DNA of 64,000 bases from Marinobacter halophilus (GCF_003007685.1 NZ_PXNN01000005.1:1-64000), one strand, 5' to 3'; counted from the first letter of the stretch, positions 12,725 through 20,456 are shown. Numbers and translations: made by a program. The notes: a model not told the origin generated them from the letters alone.

Positions 12725-12983
12725 GATTCTTTCGTGGACTAAAGAAGCTTGGTCAGATTATCTGTACTGGCAAACACAAGACAAAAAAACGCTTAAGCGT
12801 ATCAGCAAGCTTATTCAGGATTCTCAGCGATCACCATTCGAGGGTCTGGGTAAACCAGAGCCGTTAAAAGAAAATCTGGCAGGTTTTTGGTCCAGGCGTA
12901 TTGATGAGAGTAATCGGTTGGTCTATGCCGTTGATGATGAACAGCTAACGATCATTTCATGCCGATACCATTATGAAAAGTAA
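12717..12983 (+). CDS. yoeB: Cassette 21: YoeB-type mRNA interferase toxin
   Basis: The 88-residue protein follows E. coli YoeB closely: SWTKEAWSDYLYWQTQDKKTLKRI, then SPFEGLGKPEPLKENLAGFWSRRI and the terminal CRYHY. The equivalents of the catalytic Glu46, Arg65 and His83 are present at 48, 67 and 85. YoeB cleaves mRNA at the ribosome. The toxin appears complete and is translationally coupled to yefM. Confidence 0.95.
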   Translation: MIEILSWTKEAWSDYLYWQTQDKKTLKRISKLIQDSQRSPFEGLGKPEPLKENLAGFWSRRIDESNRLVYAVDDEQLTIISCRYHYEK

Positions 12984-13039
12984 TTTAACAAGACGCGTCA
13001 CTCGGATGCCCTTTACTCCGCTGCGCTTCAGCGTTAACT
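12983..13039 (+). other. attC site 21 (type B with deleted right arm)
   Basis: R'' ATTTAAC (12983-12989) and R' GTTAACT (13033-13039) are only 57 bp apart. Compared with site 9 it lacks 22 bases between two TGCGCT repeats, which removes the whole right arm (AAAGTCACCGGTGCGC in site 9). The remaining sequence cannot fold into a normal attC hairpin, so it is probably inactive. Confidence 0.8.
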
Positions 13040-13049
13040 GTCTCTATCT

Positions 13050-13595
13050 ATGAAAGTTGTAACTTGGAGTGGCAGCTTTTCCGTCCCTGGGCTGTTCAGC
13101 AAAAGTGAAACGCTGAATTGGAGCACGGAAGATCTCAGGCTTTTTCTCCCTTTCACTATCAACAGAGATTTCACTGTGCTGGCCGTCTGGACGAAGGGAC
13201 GCAATGAAGAAGCATTTGGCTACATGGGGCAATTCTGGAAGTATCTTCAGATCCATCGTGACGATCTCAGAGGGCCAAAGACAGTCATTCTCGGCGATTT
13301 TAATAGCAACGTGCGCTGGCATAAGCCGGATCGCTGGTGGAATCACTCAGACGTAGTTGCTGAGCTCAGTGAGATGGGTTTCAAGAGCCAGTATCATCGA
13401 GTCTTCGAGGAAGAACAGGGCAGTGAAAGCAGTCCAACATTTTTCTTGCAGCGGAACCGCGATAAGGCCTATCACATTGATTATGTTTTTACTTCGTCAG
13501 ACTTTGCCGAGAAATGTAATTTGCAGGTCGGTCAGCACGACGAGTGGATTTCAATAAGTGACCACGTACCGTTGACGCTGAGCATTAACAGTTAA
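13050..13595 (+). CDS. Cassette 22: internally deleted endonuclease/exonuclease/phosphatase-family protein
   Basis: The 181-residue product keeps the second half of an EEP-superfamily fold: [10 protein letters not shown] (GDFN at 82-85), YHIDYVF (141-147) and SDHVP (170-174), all parts of the metal and phosphate site. The N-terminus reads MKVVTW, as at the start of such proteins. It then jumps directly into later sequence, so the TWN-type Asn and the QE-type metal-binding Glu, normally found in the first ~60 residues, are absent. The frame stays open. It is most likely an in-frame deletion derivative and catalytically dead. Its downstream attC is also eroded. Confidence 0.72.
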   Translation: MKVVTWSGSFSVPGLFSKSETLNWSTEDLRLFLPFTINRDFTVLAVWTKGRNEEAFGYMGQFWKYLQIHRDDLRGPKTVILGDFNSNVRWHKPDRWWNHSDVVAELSEMGFKSQYHRVFEEEQGSESSPTFFLQRNRDKAYHIDYVFTSSDFAEKCNLQVGQHDEWISISDHVPLTLSINS

Positions 13596-13643
13596 CAATC
13601 GGCTGCACAGCGATCGATTTTCCGCCGCTTCTCGGATGCAGCC
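13590..13643 (+). other. Eroded attC remnant (site 22), end of the array
   Basis: AGTTAACAATCGGCTGCA (from 13590) looks like an R'' box and left arm, and GGCTGCA (13601-13607) pairs with TGCAGCC (13637-13643) around a CCGCCGCTTCTC tip. No GTTRRRY box follows; ATTTTCT is in its place. This would be the last attC of the array with its R' side lost. Confidence 0.6.
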
Positions 13644-13679
13644 ATTTTCTACCCAGTTCTCAACCGGAAGCTCAAAATT

Positions 13680-14642
13680 ATGTTGGACCTGCTGTTCGTC
13701 GCTATCGGAGTTTTGCTTTTAACGGGTGGTGGCGAGGCGCTTATCAGAGGGTCTCTGGCAGCAGCAAATCGGTTAGGTATTTCACCTCTTCTCAGCGGCT
13801 TGTTAATTGTCGGTTTCGGTACATCTGCGCCAGAGCTGGTGGTCTCAATTGAGGCAGCTCTTAGTGAACAGCCAGACATCGCAATCGGTAATGTTGTGGG
13901 CAGTAATATCGGTAACATCCTCCTGATTCTAGGCTTATGTGCATTGATAACACCTCTTGCTGTCAAGCCGCTCGTCTTGCGGCGGGATGGTGTCACGGTC
14001 GTCGCGGCCAGCATTCTGTTTCTTGTGCTTGTCGGTGGGGATGCTCTGGTAAGGTCTGACGCTGCCATATTTCTATTGGCACTGGCCGCTTATCTGATCT
14101 GGGCCTATTGGACCGAGCGCTCGGGAGAAGCGCCTTCTGCAGGGCTACATATAGCTGAAGGGGAAGAGGTCACCTCTCTGCCAAAAACAACTCTATGGAT
14201 AGTGATGGCGGTGGTGCTGGGTTTGGCGCTTTTGGTCGCCGGATCACAAATACTGTTGAAGGGAGCCGTGGGAATAGCCGAGTCGTTTGGTGTCTCAGAA
14301 GCTGTGATAGGTTTGACTCTCGTAGCGGTTGGCACGTCTCTGCCCGAGCTTTCGATATCAGTAATCGCAGCGTTCCGCCGACATGCGGATGTTGCTATTG
14401 GCAATATTCTCGGCAGTAATATCTTCAATCTTCTGGGGATACTCGGCATTTCTGCGTTGCTACAACCGCTTCCAGTCCATGAGCGGATCCTGCAGTTTGA
14501 TCAATGGGTGATGTTGGGAACATCGCTAATTCTGTTGTTCTTTTTATATACGGGCAATCGGCTTAGCAGGCTCGAAGGAGGGTTGCTCCTGTTGGGTTAC
14601 GGTGTATATGTAGGTCTGAGTTTCACGGTATTCGGCGCATAA
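13680..14642 (+). CDS. Calcium/sodium antiporter, YrbG/CaxA-like (CaCA family)
   Basis: The 320-residue protein has ten hydrophobic segments in two halves, each with an alpha repeat: GFGTSAPELVVS...GNVVGSNIGNILLI in the first and AVGTSLPELSIS...GNILGSNIFNLLGI in the second. These GTS-PEL and GSN-N motifs line the ion path in Ca2+/cation exchangers. It should exchange Ca2+ for Na+ across the inner membrane. It starts at ATG 13680, 36 bases beyond the attC remnant. It is the first gene of normal chromosomal composition and has no recognisable attC after it. Confidence 0.93.
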   Translation: MLDLLFVAIGVLLLTGGGEALIRGSLAAANRLGISPLLSGLLIVGFGTSAPELVVSIEAALSEQPDIAIGNVVGSNIGNILLILGLCALITPLAVKPLVLRRDGVTVVAASILFLVLVGGDALVRSDAAIFLLALAAYLIWAYWTERSGEAPSAGLHIAEGEEVTSLPKTTLWIVMAVVLGLALLVAGSQILLKGAVGIAESFGVSEAVIGLTLVAVGTSLPELSISVIAAFRRHADVAIGNILGSNIFNLLGILGISALLQPLPVHERILQFDQWVMLGTSLILLFFLYTGNRLSRLEGGLLLLGYGVYVGLSFTVFGA

Positions 14643-14712
14643 GATGCGGGGCAAGCCTTTGGCGTCGTTTCGATACCCGGGGTGGCTCTCTGGGCGGGGT
14701 GCCTACCCGTGA

Positions 14713-15798
14713 TCAGTTCTGCATGCGGATATCGTCTTTCCAGCGAAAGCCCACGCCGCCGGCTTGCCAGACCCCGTCTTTATTGAACGGATGGGGGCCG
14801 GCCATGTTGATGTATTGCGGCAGGCCAAAGTGGGGTGCCAGGTTCCGCGGGGCTTTGATGGTTACCCTGTCCATGATGCGCAGGCCCTGTTGCTCTGCCG
14901 GCAGGTGTGCCTCTGGCGAGGCGCGATGGGCGACAGCCCAGTTGTCGATAAACAGCAGGTCGCCGGTATCGTATTCGTAGCGAATGCCGTAGCCAAGTTT
15001 GAAGGAGTCGTTCAGCAGGTCGTTGTAATCGTTGAACAGCGCTTTCATGGCGGCTTCGTCCAGCAACCGGAACCTGCCGGCGGGTGCGGGCAGGGTTTTC
15101 AGCTCCTCAAGTGTCAGCCCTTCTTCCGGCAGGCGTTCGATAACGGCACCGGTCATGCCGAGGTGTAGCCACACACTTTTGCGGCCGGAAATCGGGTGGC
15201 TATGAACCACCGGGTGGGTCACGCTGGACGCGGAGTTTACCGACACCAGGCGTTGCCAGAACGCCTGCTTTTCCGGTGGGAGCGCATCAAACGCGGCGCC
15301 TTGGTGGGCGAAGTGGGTACCGCCGCCGTTTTCCGGCGCGCGGGCCATGTAGTAGGCGCTGTGGGAGAAGGTGGCGGCTTCGAAACTGCCGTCGTTGTGC
15401 CACTGGGGGCCGACGCCAAGAATGCCCTGGCGGCCATCGTTGGAGCAGCGGAAAATGTGCCGGTTGCGGCCAGGCGTTGCGGGGTGAACACCGTGAGTGG
15501 AATGGATCTCACGGCCGCCCCACCATTTGCAGGCATTAATCAGTTCTTCGGGCGAGAGGCCGGGCTGGTGCTTGAACACAATGAACCCGCGATTTGCCAT
15601 TTCTGCTTCCAGGGCCTTGATGGCGGGTTCTGGCAGCTTTTTGCGCACGTCTGCGCCATAGATCTCAACGCCGATAGGCGTCAGGGACTTGAGCGACAAG
15701 CCTTCCTGTTCCAGCAGGGCGACATGCTCCGGGTTCAGGGGCGCTATGGTGGAGGTCGGTTCGCGGGTTGTTTCCAGAGTCTGTGTCATAGTCGTCAA
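14713..15798 (-). CDS. TauD/TfdA-family Fe(II)/2-oxoglutarate dioxygenase
   Basis: The 361-residue protein is a TauD/TfdA-type non-haem iron dioxygenase. The HxD pair of the facial triad is in PQWHNDGSF (His134, Asp136) and the distal His is in FIDNWAVAHRAS near residue 300. The 2-oxoglutarate-binding Arg is probably the one in QGLRIMDRV. Substrate cannot be read from sequence; relatives act on taurine, sulfonates, 2,4-D, carnitine precursors or other small acids. It is monocistronic and divergent from the ICMT-like gene across about 107 bases. Confidence 0.85.
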   Translation of the reverse strand: MTTMTQTLETTREPTSTIAPLNPEHVALLEQEGLSLKSLTPIGVEIYGADVRKKLPEPAIKALEAEMANRGFIVFKHQPGLSPEELINACKWWGGREIHSTHGVHPATPGRNRHIFRCSNDGRQGILGVGPQWHNDGSFEAATFSHSAYYMARAPENGGGTHFAHQGAAFDALPPEKQAFWQRLVSVNSASSVTHPVVHSHPISGRKSVWLHLGMTGAVIERLPEEGLTLEELKTLPAPAGRFRLLDEAAMKALFNDYNDLLNDSFKLGYGIRYEYDTGDLLFIDNWAVAHRASPEAHLPAEQQGLRIMDRVTIKAPRNLAPHFGLPQYINMAGPHPFNKDGVWQAGGVGFRWKDDIRMQN

Positions 15799-15905
15799 CT
15801 ACCATGTTGCTCGTTATATAATCACCCTAACCCAGCGCGTTTTTGGAATTCAAATACAATGTCTCGCACGCGGCAAAGGCCCGCGTTAAACCTATAGGGA
15901 ACTCT

Positions 15906-16367
15906 ATGTCTCTGCTTGATAAAAAAGTACCGCCACTAATTCTGGCCGGATTGGCCGCGGTGGGCATCTGGATAGTGTCGGTGATTCTGCCAGGCGCGGC
16001 TTGGCCCCATTGGGTCAGGCTTTATGCGCCCTTATTACTGCTGGTACTGGGAGCAGGGGTGTGTATTGCCGGGGTAGTTGAATTCAGGCGCGCTCAGACC
16101 ACGGTTGACCCTCGAATACCGGAAGCTACCTCATCACTGGTTACCTCCGGGGTCTACGCCGTGACCCGAAACCCGATGTATGTCGGGTTTGCGTTGTCTC
16201 TTCTGGCGTTGGCGCTGTACCTGTCGTCTCACTGGTCTTTGTTAATTGTCGTCGGCTTTGTTGTGTATCTTGATCAGTTTCAAATCCGGCCCGAGGAAAA
16301 CGCGTTAGCCGCAGTGTTTGGGCAGGAGTTCCAGGACTACCAGTCGCGGGTGCGCCGTTGGCTTTGA
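15906..16367 (+). CDS. Isoprenylcysteine carboxyl methyltransferase-like membrane protein
   Basis: The 153-residue protein has about four hydrophobic segments and the ICMT/PEMT-family core SGVYAVTRNPMYVGFALSLL (about 80-99) followed by RPEENALAAVFGQEFQDYQSRVRRW at the C-terminus. These are the SAM-binding and active-site features of the bacterial isoprenylcysteine methyltransferase-like family. Bacterial members methylate unknown, possibly lipid, substrates. I chose ATG 15906, behind AGGGAACTCT; an upstream in-frame ATG at 15843 would add a polar, non-conserved leader. Confidence 0.85.
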   Translation: MSLLDKKVPPLILAGLAAVGIWIVSVILPGAAWPHWVRLYAPLLLLVLGAGVCIAGVVEFRRAQTTVDPRIPEATSSLVTSGVYAVTRNPMYVGFALSLLALALYLSSHWSLLIVVGFVVYLDQFQIRPEENALAAVFGQEFQDYQSRVRRWL

Positions 16368-16369
16368 GC

Positions 16370-16705
16370 CTGGCGTTCAGGCCCGCATCGCTCAGAAAAT
16401 CGGCAATGCCGCGTAAGTAGGTTTGCTCGCTGCGCAAAAAGCCGTTGTTGTGGCCACCCTGAATGGTTAGCAGCGTTTTCGGCTGTGGCGCGGCTTCATA
16501 CACGGCCTGCCTCGGACGGGCGCCCTTCGCTTTTTCCGTAGCCCCGATAATCGAGAATCAGCACAGACAGCCGCTCCTGGAACAGCCACATCAGCAGCAT
16601 AATTGTCAGGTAAGACAGCCCCAGCACGGCGCCCAGACGTAACAGCATGTAAACTCCTGAATTCCTGGTACCTTCCAGGGGCGCACACTCGTCATCCTGC
16701 GCCAT
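16370..16705 (-). pseudogene. Remnant of an alpha/beta hydrolase (two internal deletions)
   Basis: Read on the - strand, three blocks of one protein appear. First is a membrane-anchor start MLLRLGAVLGLSYLTIMLL with WLFQERL. Next is SVLILDYRGYGKSEGRPSEAG, the strand/loop near the oxyanion region of BEM46-like hydrolases. Last, in another frame, is PKTLLTIQGGHNNGF with the catalytic-His region, then LRGIADFLSDAGL. The sequence between blocks, including the GxSxG nucleophile, is missing, and a frame change lies near 16500. A normal member has about 270-300 residues. The 3' end abuts the ICMT-like gene, convergently. Confidence 0.72.
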
Positions 16706-16840
16706 CTTTCTTTCACGTACTCAAAGTCTCTCAGAATGGCGATGGCCGGGCTACCGATAACCACATTGTGTGATCCTCCTCCGGGCGTCGCTGCATTTCG
16801 TGGTGAGAACCCGCGTTCCTGTCTATATACTCTTCAAATT

Positions 16841-18076
16841 ATGACCCCTGCTTCTGAATCATTGACTACCGACCGTCAGGATAGATCGCACCGCAAACTA
16901 CGCGCTCTGGCAACCCGAGCCCTGGCCCGCCCCGGTGCGCCGGTACCGCCGGCGTTATCCGCTCGCTTTGCGAACTATGTTGACACCAAAACCCGCCCTT
17001 ATATTTTTGCCGTGATTGTGATCGGCGCCATCGGCTATTTTCTGTTTGCGTTGGGTGATTATGTGGTGATCCGTGACGTTTTCTGGACCTCGCTGTTGCT
17101 GAGGACGGTGTTTTTGATCACGGTGTTGCTGCTGACCCGATGGATGGTGGCGCACATGCAGAACATTTACCTGCTGGAAGCTGTCGGCGCCTTGTACATT
17201 CATGTGTCTGCGGCTATCTGGTACCTGGTGCTGTTCCAGAGTTCGGGCTCGGAAGTGGGTGTGTACGCTTTCGCCAGCGTGATTTTTGTCGTGTGGTTGA
17301 ATATTGGTTCGAGTGCCCGGTTCAGCACGGCAGTGATCAGTTCCTGCACGCTCACCGCATTGCTACTGGGGGGCGTATGGTGGTTGAACCAGGGCGAGTG
17401 GATACGGCTGTTTATCTACGCAAGTCTGCATGCCTCTGTGCTGGTGCTGGGTTTGATGATCAGCTGGAACAACAGTTTTAACCAGCGGCGTCTCTTTTTG
17501 TATGGCGTTATTGATGAGATGAAAAATGCTGAGCTGCAGGAGGCCAACAATCTGTTGTGGTCTCAGGCCCACTCTGACCCGCTGACCGGATTGCCGAATC
17601 GACCCTTATTGATAGACCGGCTTACGCAGGCGTTGGCGGCGGCGCGCCGGGAAGAACGGAAAGTGGGGGTGCTGTTTGTCGATCTGGATCGGTTCAAGCC
17701 GGTCAACGATAGTTTCGGCCACGCGGCTGGCGACCGGGTCTTGCAGTCGGTGGCGAGCCGAATGAGCGCCATTGTGCGTGCTTCAGACACCGTCGCCCGG
17801 GTGGGCGGAGATGAGTTTGTGATGGTTTTGCCGGGTATCCGGGGCGAAGCCGATGCAGTGAACAAAGCGGCCGAAGTGATTCAGGCCGTCGCTGAACCGC
17901 TCTGGCATGAGGATAGCGAAATCGTGATTGGTTGCAGCGTGGGCATTGCCGTTTTCCCGGATCACGGAGAGAACGTCAGCGTGTTATTGAAGGTGGCGGA
18001 TGAGGCGGTTTACGCCGCCAAAGCCGACGGCCGCAGTTGTGCCAGAGTGGGGTTGGTTAACGGCGGCATGCCCTGA
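16841..18076 (+). CDS. Membrane diguanylate cyclase (GGDEF)
   Basis: The 411-residue protein has about six to seven hydrophobic segments in the first 215 residues, a short linker helix, and a C-terminal GGDEF domain: DPLTGLPNR, FVDLDRFKPVNDSFGH, and the active-site RVGGDEF (GGDEF at about 322-326). An RASD sequence five residues upstream forms the product-inhibition I-site (RxxD). It should make c-di-GMP from GTP in response to a membrane signal. The start is uncertain: ATG 16841 is the best conserved-looking Met, and the frame is open to 16736. It is single, unlinked to an EAL domain. Confidence 0.9.
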   Translation: MTPASESLTTDRQDRSHRKLRALATRALARPGAPVPPALSARFANYVDTKTRPYIFAVIVIGAIGYFLFALGDYVVIRDVFWTSLLLRTVFLITVLLLTRWMVAHMQNIYLLEAVGALYIHVSAAIWYLVLFQSSGSEVGVYAFASVIFVVWLNIGSSARFSTAVISSCTLTALLLGGVWWLNQGEWIRLFIYASLHASVLVLGLMISWNNSFNQRRLFLYGVIDEMKNAELQEANNLLWSQAHSDPLTGLPNRPLLIDRLTQALAAARREERKVGVLFVDLDRFKPVNDSFGHAAGDRVLQSVASRMSAIVRASDTVARVGGDEFVMVLPGIRGEADAVNKAAEVIQAVAEPLWHEDSEIVIGCSVGIAVFPDHGENVSVLLKVADEAVYAAKADGRSCARVGLVNGGMP

Positions 18077-18105
18077 TTCAACAAAGCGTAAGGAGGACTA
18101 TCTAA

Positions 18106-18777
18106 ATGAAATTCCTTGTTTTATTGGGTACGGTCAGAGACAGCACACCGCCGAAGCCCGCTCGCTTGGGTGCTCGGGTTGCGGACGCCTGTCTGGCATG
18201 CCTCAAAAGCCGATATGAGGGCCACGAATTCGAGTTGATTGATGCCCTGGACTACCCGCAGGATGCGGTTTTCAAGCCGCATTTTGCCTACGCAAAGAGT
18301 AAGGCGCCGGCCGGGCTGAATGAACTGGCGGAAAAGATCGACGCCGCCGACGGCTATATCTTGGTCAGCCCCGAGTACAACCATTCCATGAGCCCGGCGC
18401 TGGCAAACCTGCTGAATCATTTCGGCAGCTCTTTGTTTGCTTACAAGCCCAGTGCCATTGTGACTTATTCAGCCGGGCAATGGGGTGGTATGCGGGCGGC
18501 CATTGGTATGCGCACTTTCCTGTCGGAACTGGGCTGCCTTCCGGTTTCTGCGATGATTCATGTGCCCAAGGCCCAGGAGATTTTTCAAGCAGACGGGTCA
18601 CCCCAGGAGGGCGTTGACCAGGACTCCTGGTTTGATTATTTCGGTCGGACGTTCAGTCAGTTGGCGTGGTGGGCCCAGGCGGCCGGTGACCACCGGGCGC
18701 AGGTTGATCCGCATGAGCTGGTGCGCAACTTCAAGCGGGACCCTTCCCAGCGGAACGCCCCACAGATCGATGAGTAA
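18106..18777 (+). CDS. NADPH-dependent FMN reductase family protein
   Basis: The 223-residue flavodoxin-like protein begins MKFLVLLGTVRDST (phosphate-binding loop for FMN) and contains the family hallmark ILVSPEYNHSMSPALANLLNHF (about 85-106) and SAGQWGGMRAA. Members reduce FMN, quinones or azo compounds with NAD(P)H. AAGGAGGA precedes the start. The last codons overlap the ATG of a degenerate acyltransferase reading frame (ATGAGTAA), so the two were once coupled. Confidence 0.9.
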   Translation: MKFLVLLGTVRDSTPPKPARLGARVADACLACLKSRYEGHEFELIDALDYPQDAVFKPHFAYAKSKAPAGLNELAEKIDAADGYILVSPEYNHSMSPALANLLNHFGSSLFAYKPSAIVTYSAGQWGGMRAAIGMRTFLSELGCLPVSAMIHVPKAQEIFQADGSPQEGVDQDSWFDYFGRTFSQLAWWAQAAGDHRAQVDPHELVRNFKRDPSQRNAPQIDE

Positions 18778-19001
18778 TTCGAGTCAAAACCAGGTTCCGC
18801 CGGAACGTAACCTTTACCTTGATGCCCTGCGGGCTCGGCTTCCTGCTACTGGGGGCACTCTGGCTGGGCGCAACGGTCGCCGGCGGCTATCCGATCGGCA
18901 TGGTCGGGCGGGATCTGCACGGCGACAACAACATGTTGCCGCCAACACTGGCGATGTTTTTTTGGAATAAAACGGCTGGCCACCCGTCTTCCTGATGAAA
19001 G
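18770..19001 (+). pseudogene. Remnant of an acyltransferase 3-like membrane protein
   Basis: From ATG 18770 the frame reads QNQVPPERNLYLDALRA, the usual opening of acyltransferase-3 (OpgC/OafA-like) proteins (ER-YLDALRA). Near 18837 the frame breaks. In the next frame the sequence reads GFLLLGALWLGATVAGGYP and then MVGRDLHGDNNMLPPTLAMF, which resembles a late segment of the same family. Most of the ~350-residue protein is gone. The end of the remnant contains the candidate ECF promoter of the next gene. Confidence 0.6.
18964..18990 (+). promoter_or_regulatory. Candidate ECF-sigma promoter of the Ala-rich protein gene
   Basis: GGAATA (18964-18969), 15 bases, CGTCTT (18985-18990), 48 bases before the start codon. 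The same GGAAT(A/T)-15-CGT pattern precedes both divergent genes at 21.8-21.9 kb, which include an ECF sigma factor. ECF promoters typically have a GGAAC-like -35 and a CGTC/CGTT-like -10. Confidence 0.6.
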
Positions 19002-19037
19002 CAACCCGAAAGGGACAAAACACAGGAGGATGTTTCC

Positions 19038-19424
19038 ATGAAAAAACATGTACTGACACTCGCAATCTGTTCACTGTTGTCCACCGGCGCGTTCGCTCAG
19101 CAAGGCGCAGCCAATGCCAACGTTCAGGCCGAGAGCAACATGAATGCGCAAGCCAGTACCCGTGATGGCGCATCGGCTGAGGGCAGCGTGTCCGCGAATG
19201 CGCAGGCCAATGCCGATGGTGAGGCGGCTCGTGACGAAGCGTCAGAGCACGGCCGTGCCGTGAGTGCTGAGGCGCGGAAGCGTGTGAATGAGGCCCGAAA
19301 TACCGAGATTCGTGCACAAACCAATCGGCAGATTGGAACGTCTGTCTCTGACAGTGTTCGCGGTGAGGTACAGAGCACCGTTCGCGGAGCCGTTCAAGGC
19401 TCTGTCCGCAACGGCGGCCAGTAA
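19038..19424 (+). CDS. Small secreted Ala/Asn/Gln-rich protein of unknown function
   Basis: The 128-residue protein has a clear signal peptide (MKKH, hydrophobic core, cleavage after TGAFA-Q near residue 20). The mature part is low complexity, rich in Ala, Asn, Gln, Glu and Arg, with repeats such as NANVQAESNMNAQAS and SANAQANADGEAARDEASE, and a Arg/Val-rich tail. It has no Cys. AGGAGG precedes the start. It looks intrinsically disordered or coiled-coil and periplasmic or surface-exposed. Upstream is an ECF-type promoter and downstream a terminator, then a barrel gene. I do not recognise the family. Confidence 0.8.
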   Translation: MKKHVLTLAICSLLSTGAFAQQGAANANVQAESNMNAQASTRDGASAEGSVSANAQANADGEAARDEASEHGRAVSAEARKRVNEARNTEIRAQTNRQIGTSVSDSVRGEVQSTVRGAVQGSVRNGGQ

Positions 19425-19440
19425 CCACGTATCCGCTACC

Positions 19441-19469
19441 GGCCGGGCCTGAGGGCCCGGCCTTTGTTT
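19441..19469 (+). terminator. Rho-independent terminator after the Ala-rich protein gene
   Basis: GGCCGGGCC (19441-19449) pairs with GGCCCGGCC (19454-19462) and is followed by TTTGTTT. Partial read-through could feed the barrel gene, whose start is 22 bases further on. Confidence 0.85.
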
Positions 19470-19490
19470 ATGAGTGAACAAGGAGCAGAC

Positions 19491-20450
19491 ATGCATACGT
19501 TTCAACGAATCTCGATCTGGTCTTTGGCCCTGGGGCTGGTTGCACCGGTGGTGCAGGCGCAGTCCAGTGCAGAACTGAACGGTTACCTTGCCGGTGGCCT
19601 GGAACACGACAGCAATGTGACCGTTGACGAGTTGAATTCGTCGTCAGATCGAAGCGACGAAGCCTGGGTGTTCAATGCCGGGCTGGAGGGTGTTCTGAAA
19701 CCCACCAACGCGCTGAACCTGACCCTGGGGTACGATTTGTCCGGGCGCCGATACCACAATCTGGGCCAGTTCGATCAGGATATTCATCTGCTGTCGGCCG
19801 ACCTCAGCTATGACTTTGACCTGGTCACCCTCGGCACCAGCTATCACTATTCTTACGCCACTCTGGATTCGGAGTCGTTTCTGGATTTCCGGCGTGCCAG
19901 TGTCTACGTCGGTAGCCTGATCGGCGAAAACGTTTACCTGCTGGCCAGTCTGCAGGACAAGTCCAAGGACTTTGATGAAGGGACCGCCCGTGATTCGGAT
20001 ATCCGGGGTGCCAGTGCGGATGCGTTTTTCTTTTTTAATCAGGCCAGAAGCAATCTGGTGTTGGGTGTTGATCTGGACGATGAAGATGCCCGCTCGGATG
20101 CCTACGACAACCGCTTGCTCCGGTTGCGGGTGGCGTTGGTGCACCGGTTTGTTGTGGCGGGGCAGGACAGCCGTTTCCGGCTGAGCTGGCGCTATGAAGA
20201 CCAGGAATACGATGAGGTGGTGATCACCGAAGCCGACCGTGGCCTGAACGATTTCCTGACCCGTGATCTGGCCGAGCGAACCAGCCAGCGGGTGGATAAA
20301 GCCCGGGTGCTTGAGGCCAGCTGGCGGCTGGGCCTGAATGAGGTATTCAGCCTGGAGCCCAGAATCTCCTATGGCCACTACACCTCCAGTGTGGATTCGG
20401 CCGATTATGACCGGCTGGTGGGTGGCCTGACTCTGCGCGCCAGCTTCTAG
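19491..20450 (+). CDS. Outer-membrane beta-barrel protein
   Basis: The 319-residue protein has a signal peptide cleaved after VVQAQ near residue 24. It is then made of alternating amphipathic strands with aromatic ends (for example LNLTLGYDLSGRRYHNL, LGTSYHYSYATL, RFRLSWRYEDQEYDEV) and ends in LTLRASF with a terminal Phe, the outer-membrane assembly signal. It may belong to the SLAM/DUF560-like or poorly characterised barrel group. AAGGAG serves ATG 19491. It follows the Ala-rich secreted protein and is convergent with the protease gene. Confidence 0.82.
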   Translation: MHTFQRISIWSLALGLVAPVVQAQSSAELNGYLAGGLEHDSNVTVDELNSSSDRSDEAWVFNAGLEGVLKPTNALNLTLGYDLSGRRYHNLGQFDQDIHLLSADLSYDFDLVTLGTSYHYSYATLDSESFLDFRRASVYVGSLIGENVYLLASLQDKSKDFDEGTARDSDIRGASADAFFFFNQARSNLVLGVDLDDEDARSDAYDNRLLRLRVALVHRFVVAGQDSRFRLSWRYEDQEYDEVVITEADRGLNDFLTRDLAERTSQRVDKARVLEASWRLGLNEVFSLEPRISYGHYTSSVDSADYDRLVGGLTLRASF

Positions 20451-20456
20451 GTAGCC

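Larger units (their letters stand above)
1..13643 (+). mobile_element. Integron gene-cassette array (distal part, 22 cassettes)
   Basis: Short promoter-poor genes alternate with 57-105 bp imperfect palindromes that begin with an RYYYAAC-like box (usually ACATAAC or GCATAAC) and end with a GTTRRRY-like box (usually GTTATGC or GTTATGT). This is the R''/R' architecture of attC sites. All sites point the same way and nearly all genes are on the + strand; the exception is the BrnTA cassette. No integrase gene or attI is visible, so the proximal end lies left of base 1. The array ends at an eroded attC around 13590-13643, just before a normal chromosomal antiporter gene. Cassette genes are visibly more AT-rich than the chromosome that follows. 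The number and diversity of cassettes point to a chromosomal sedentary integron rather than a class 1 clinical integron. Confidence 0.93.

Noticed and set aside
13680..14642. Antiporter gene as a 23rd cassette
   Set aside because: No attC follows it, and its base composition and length fit the chromosome.
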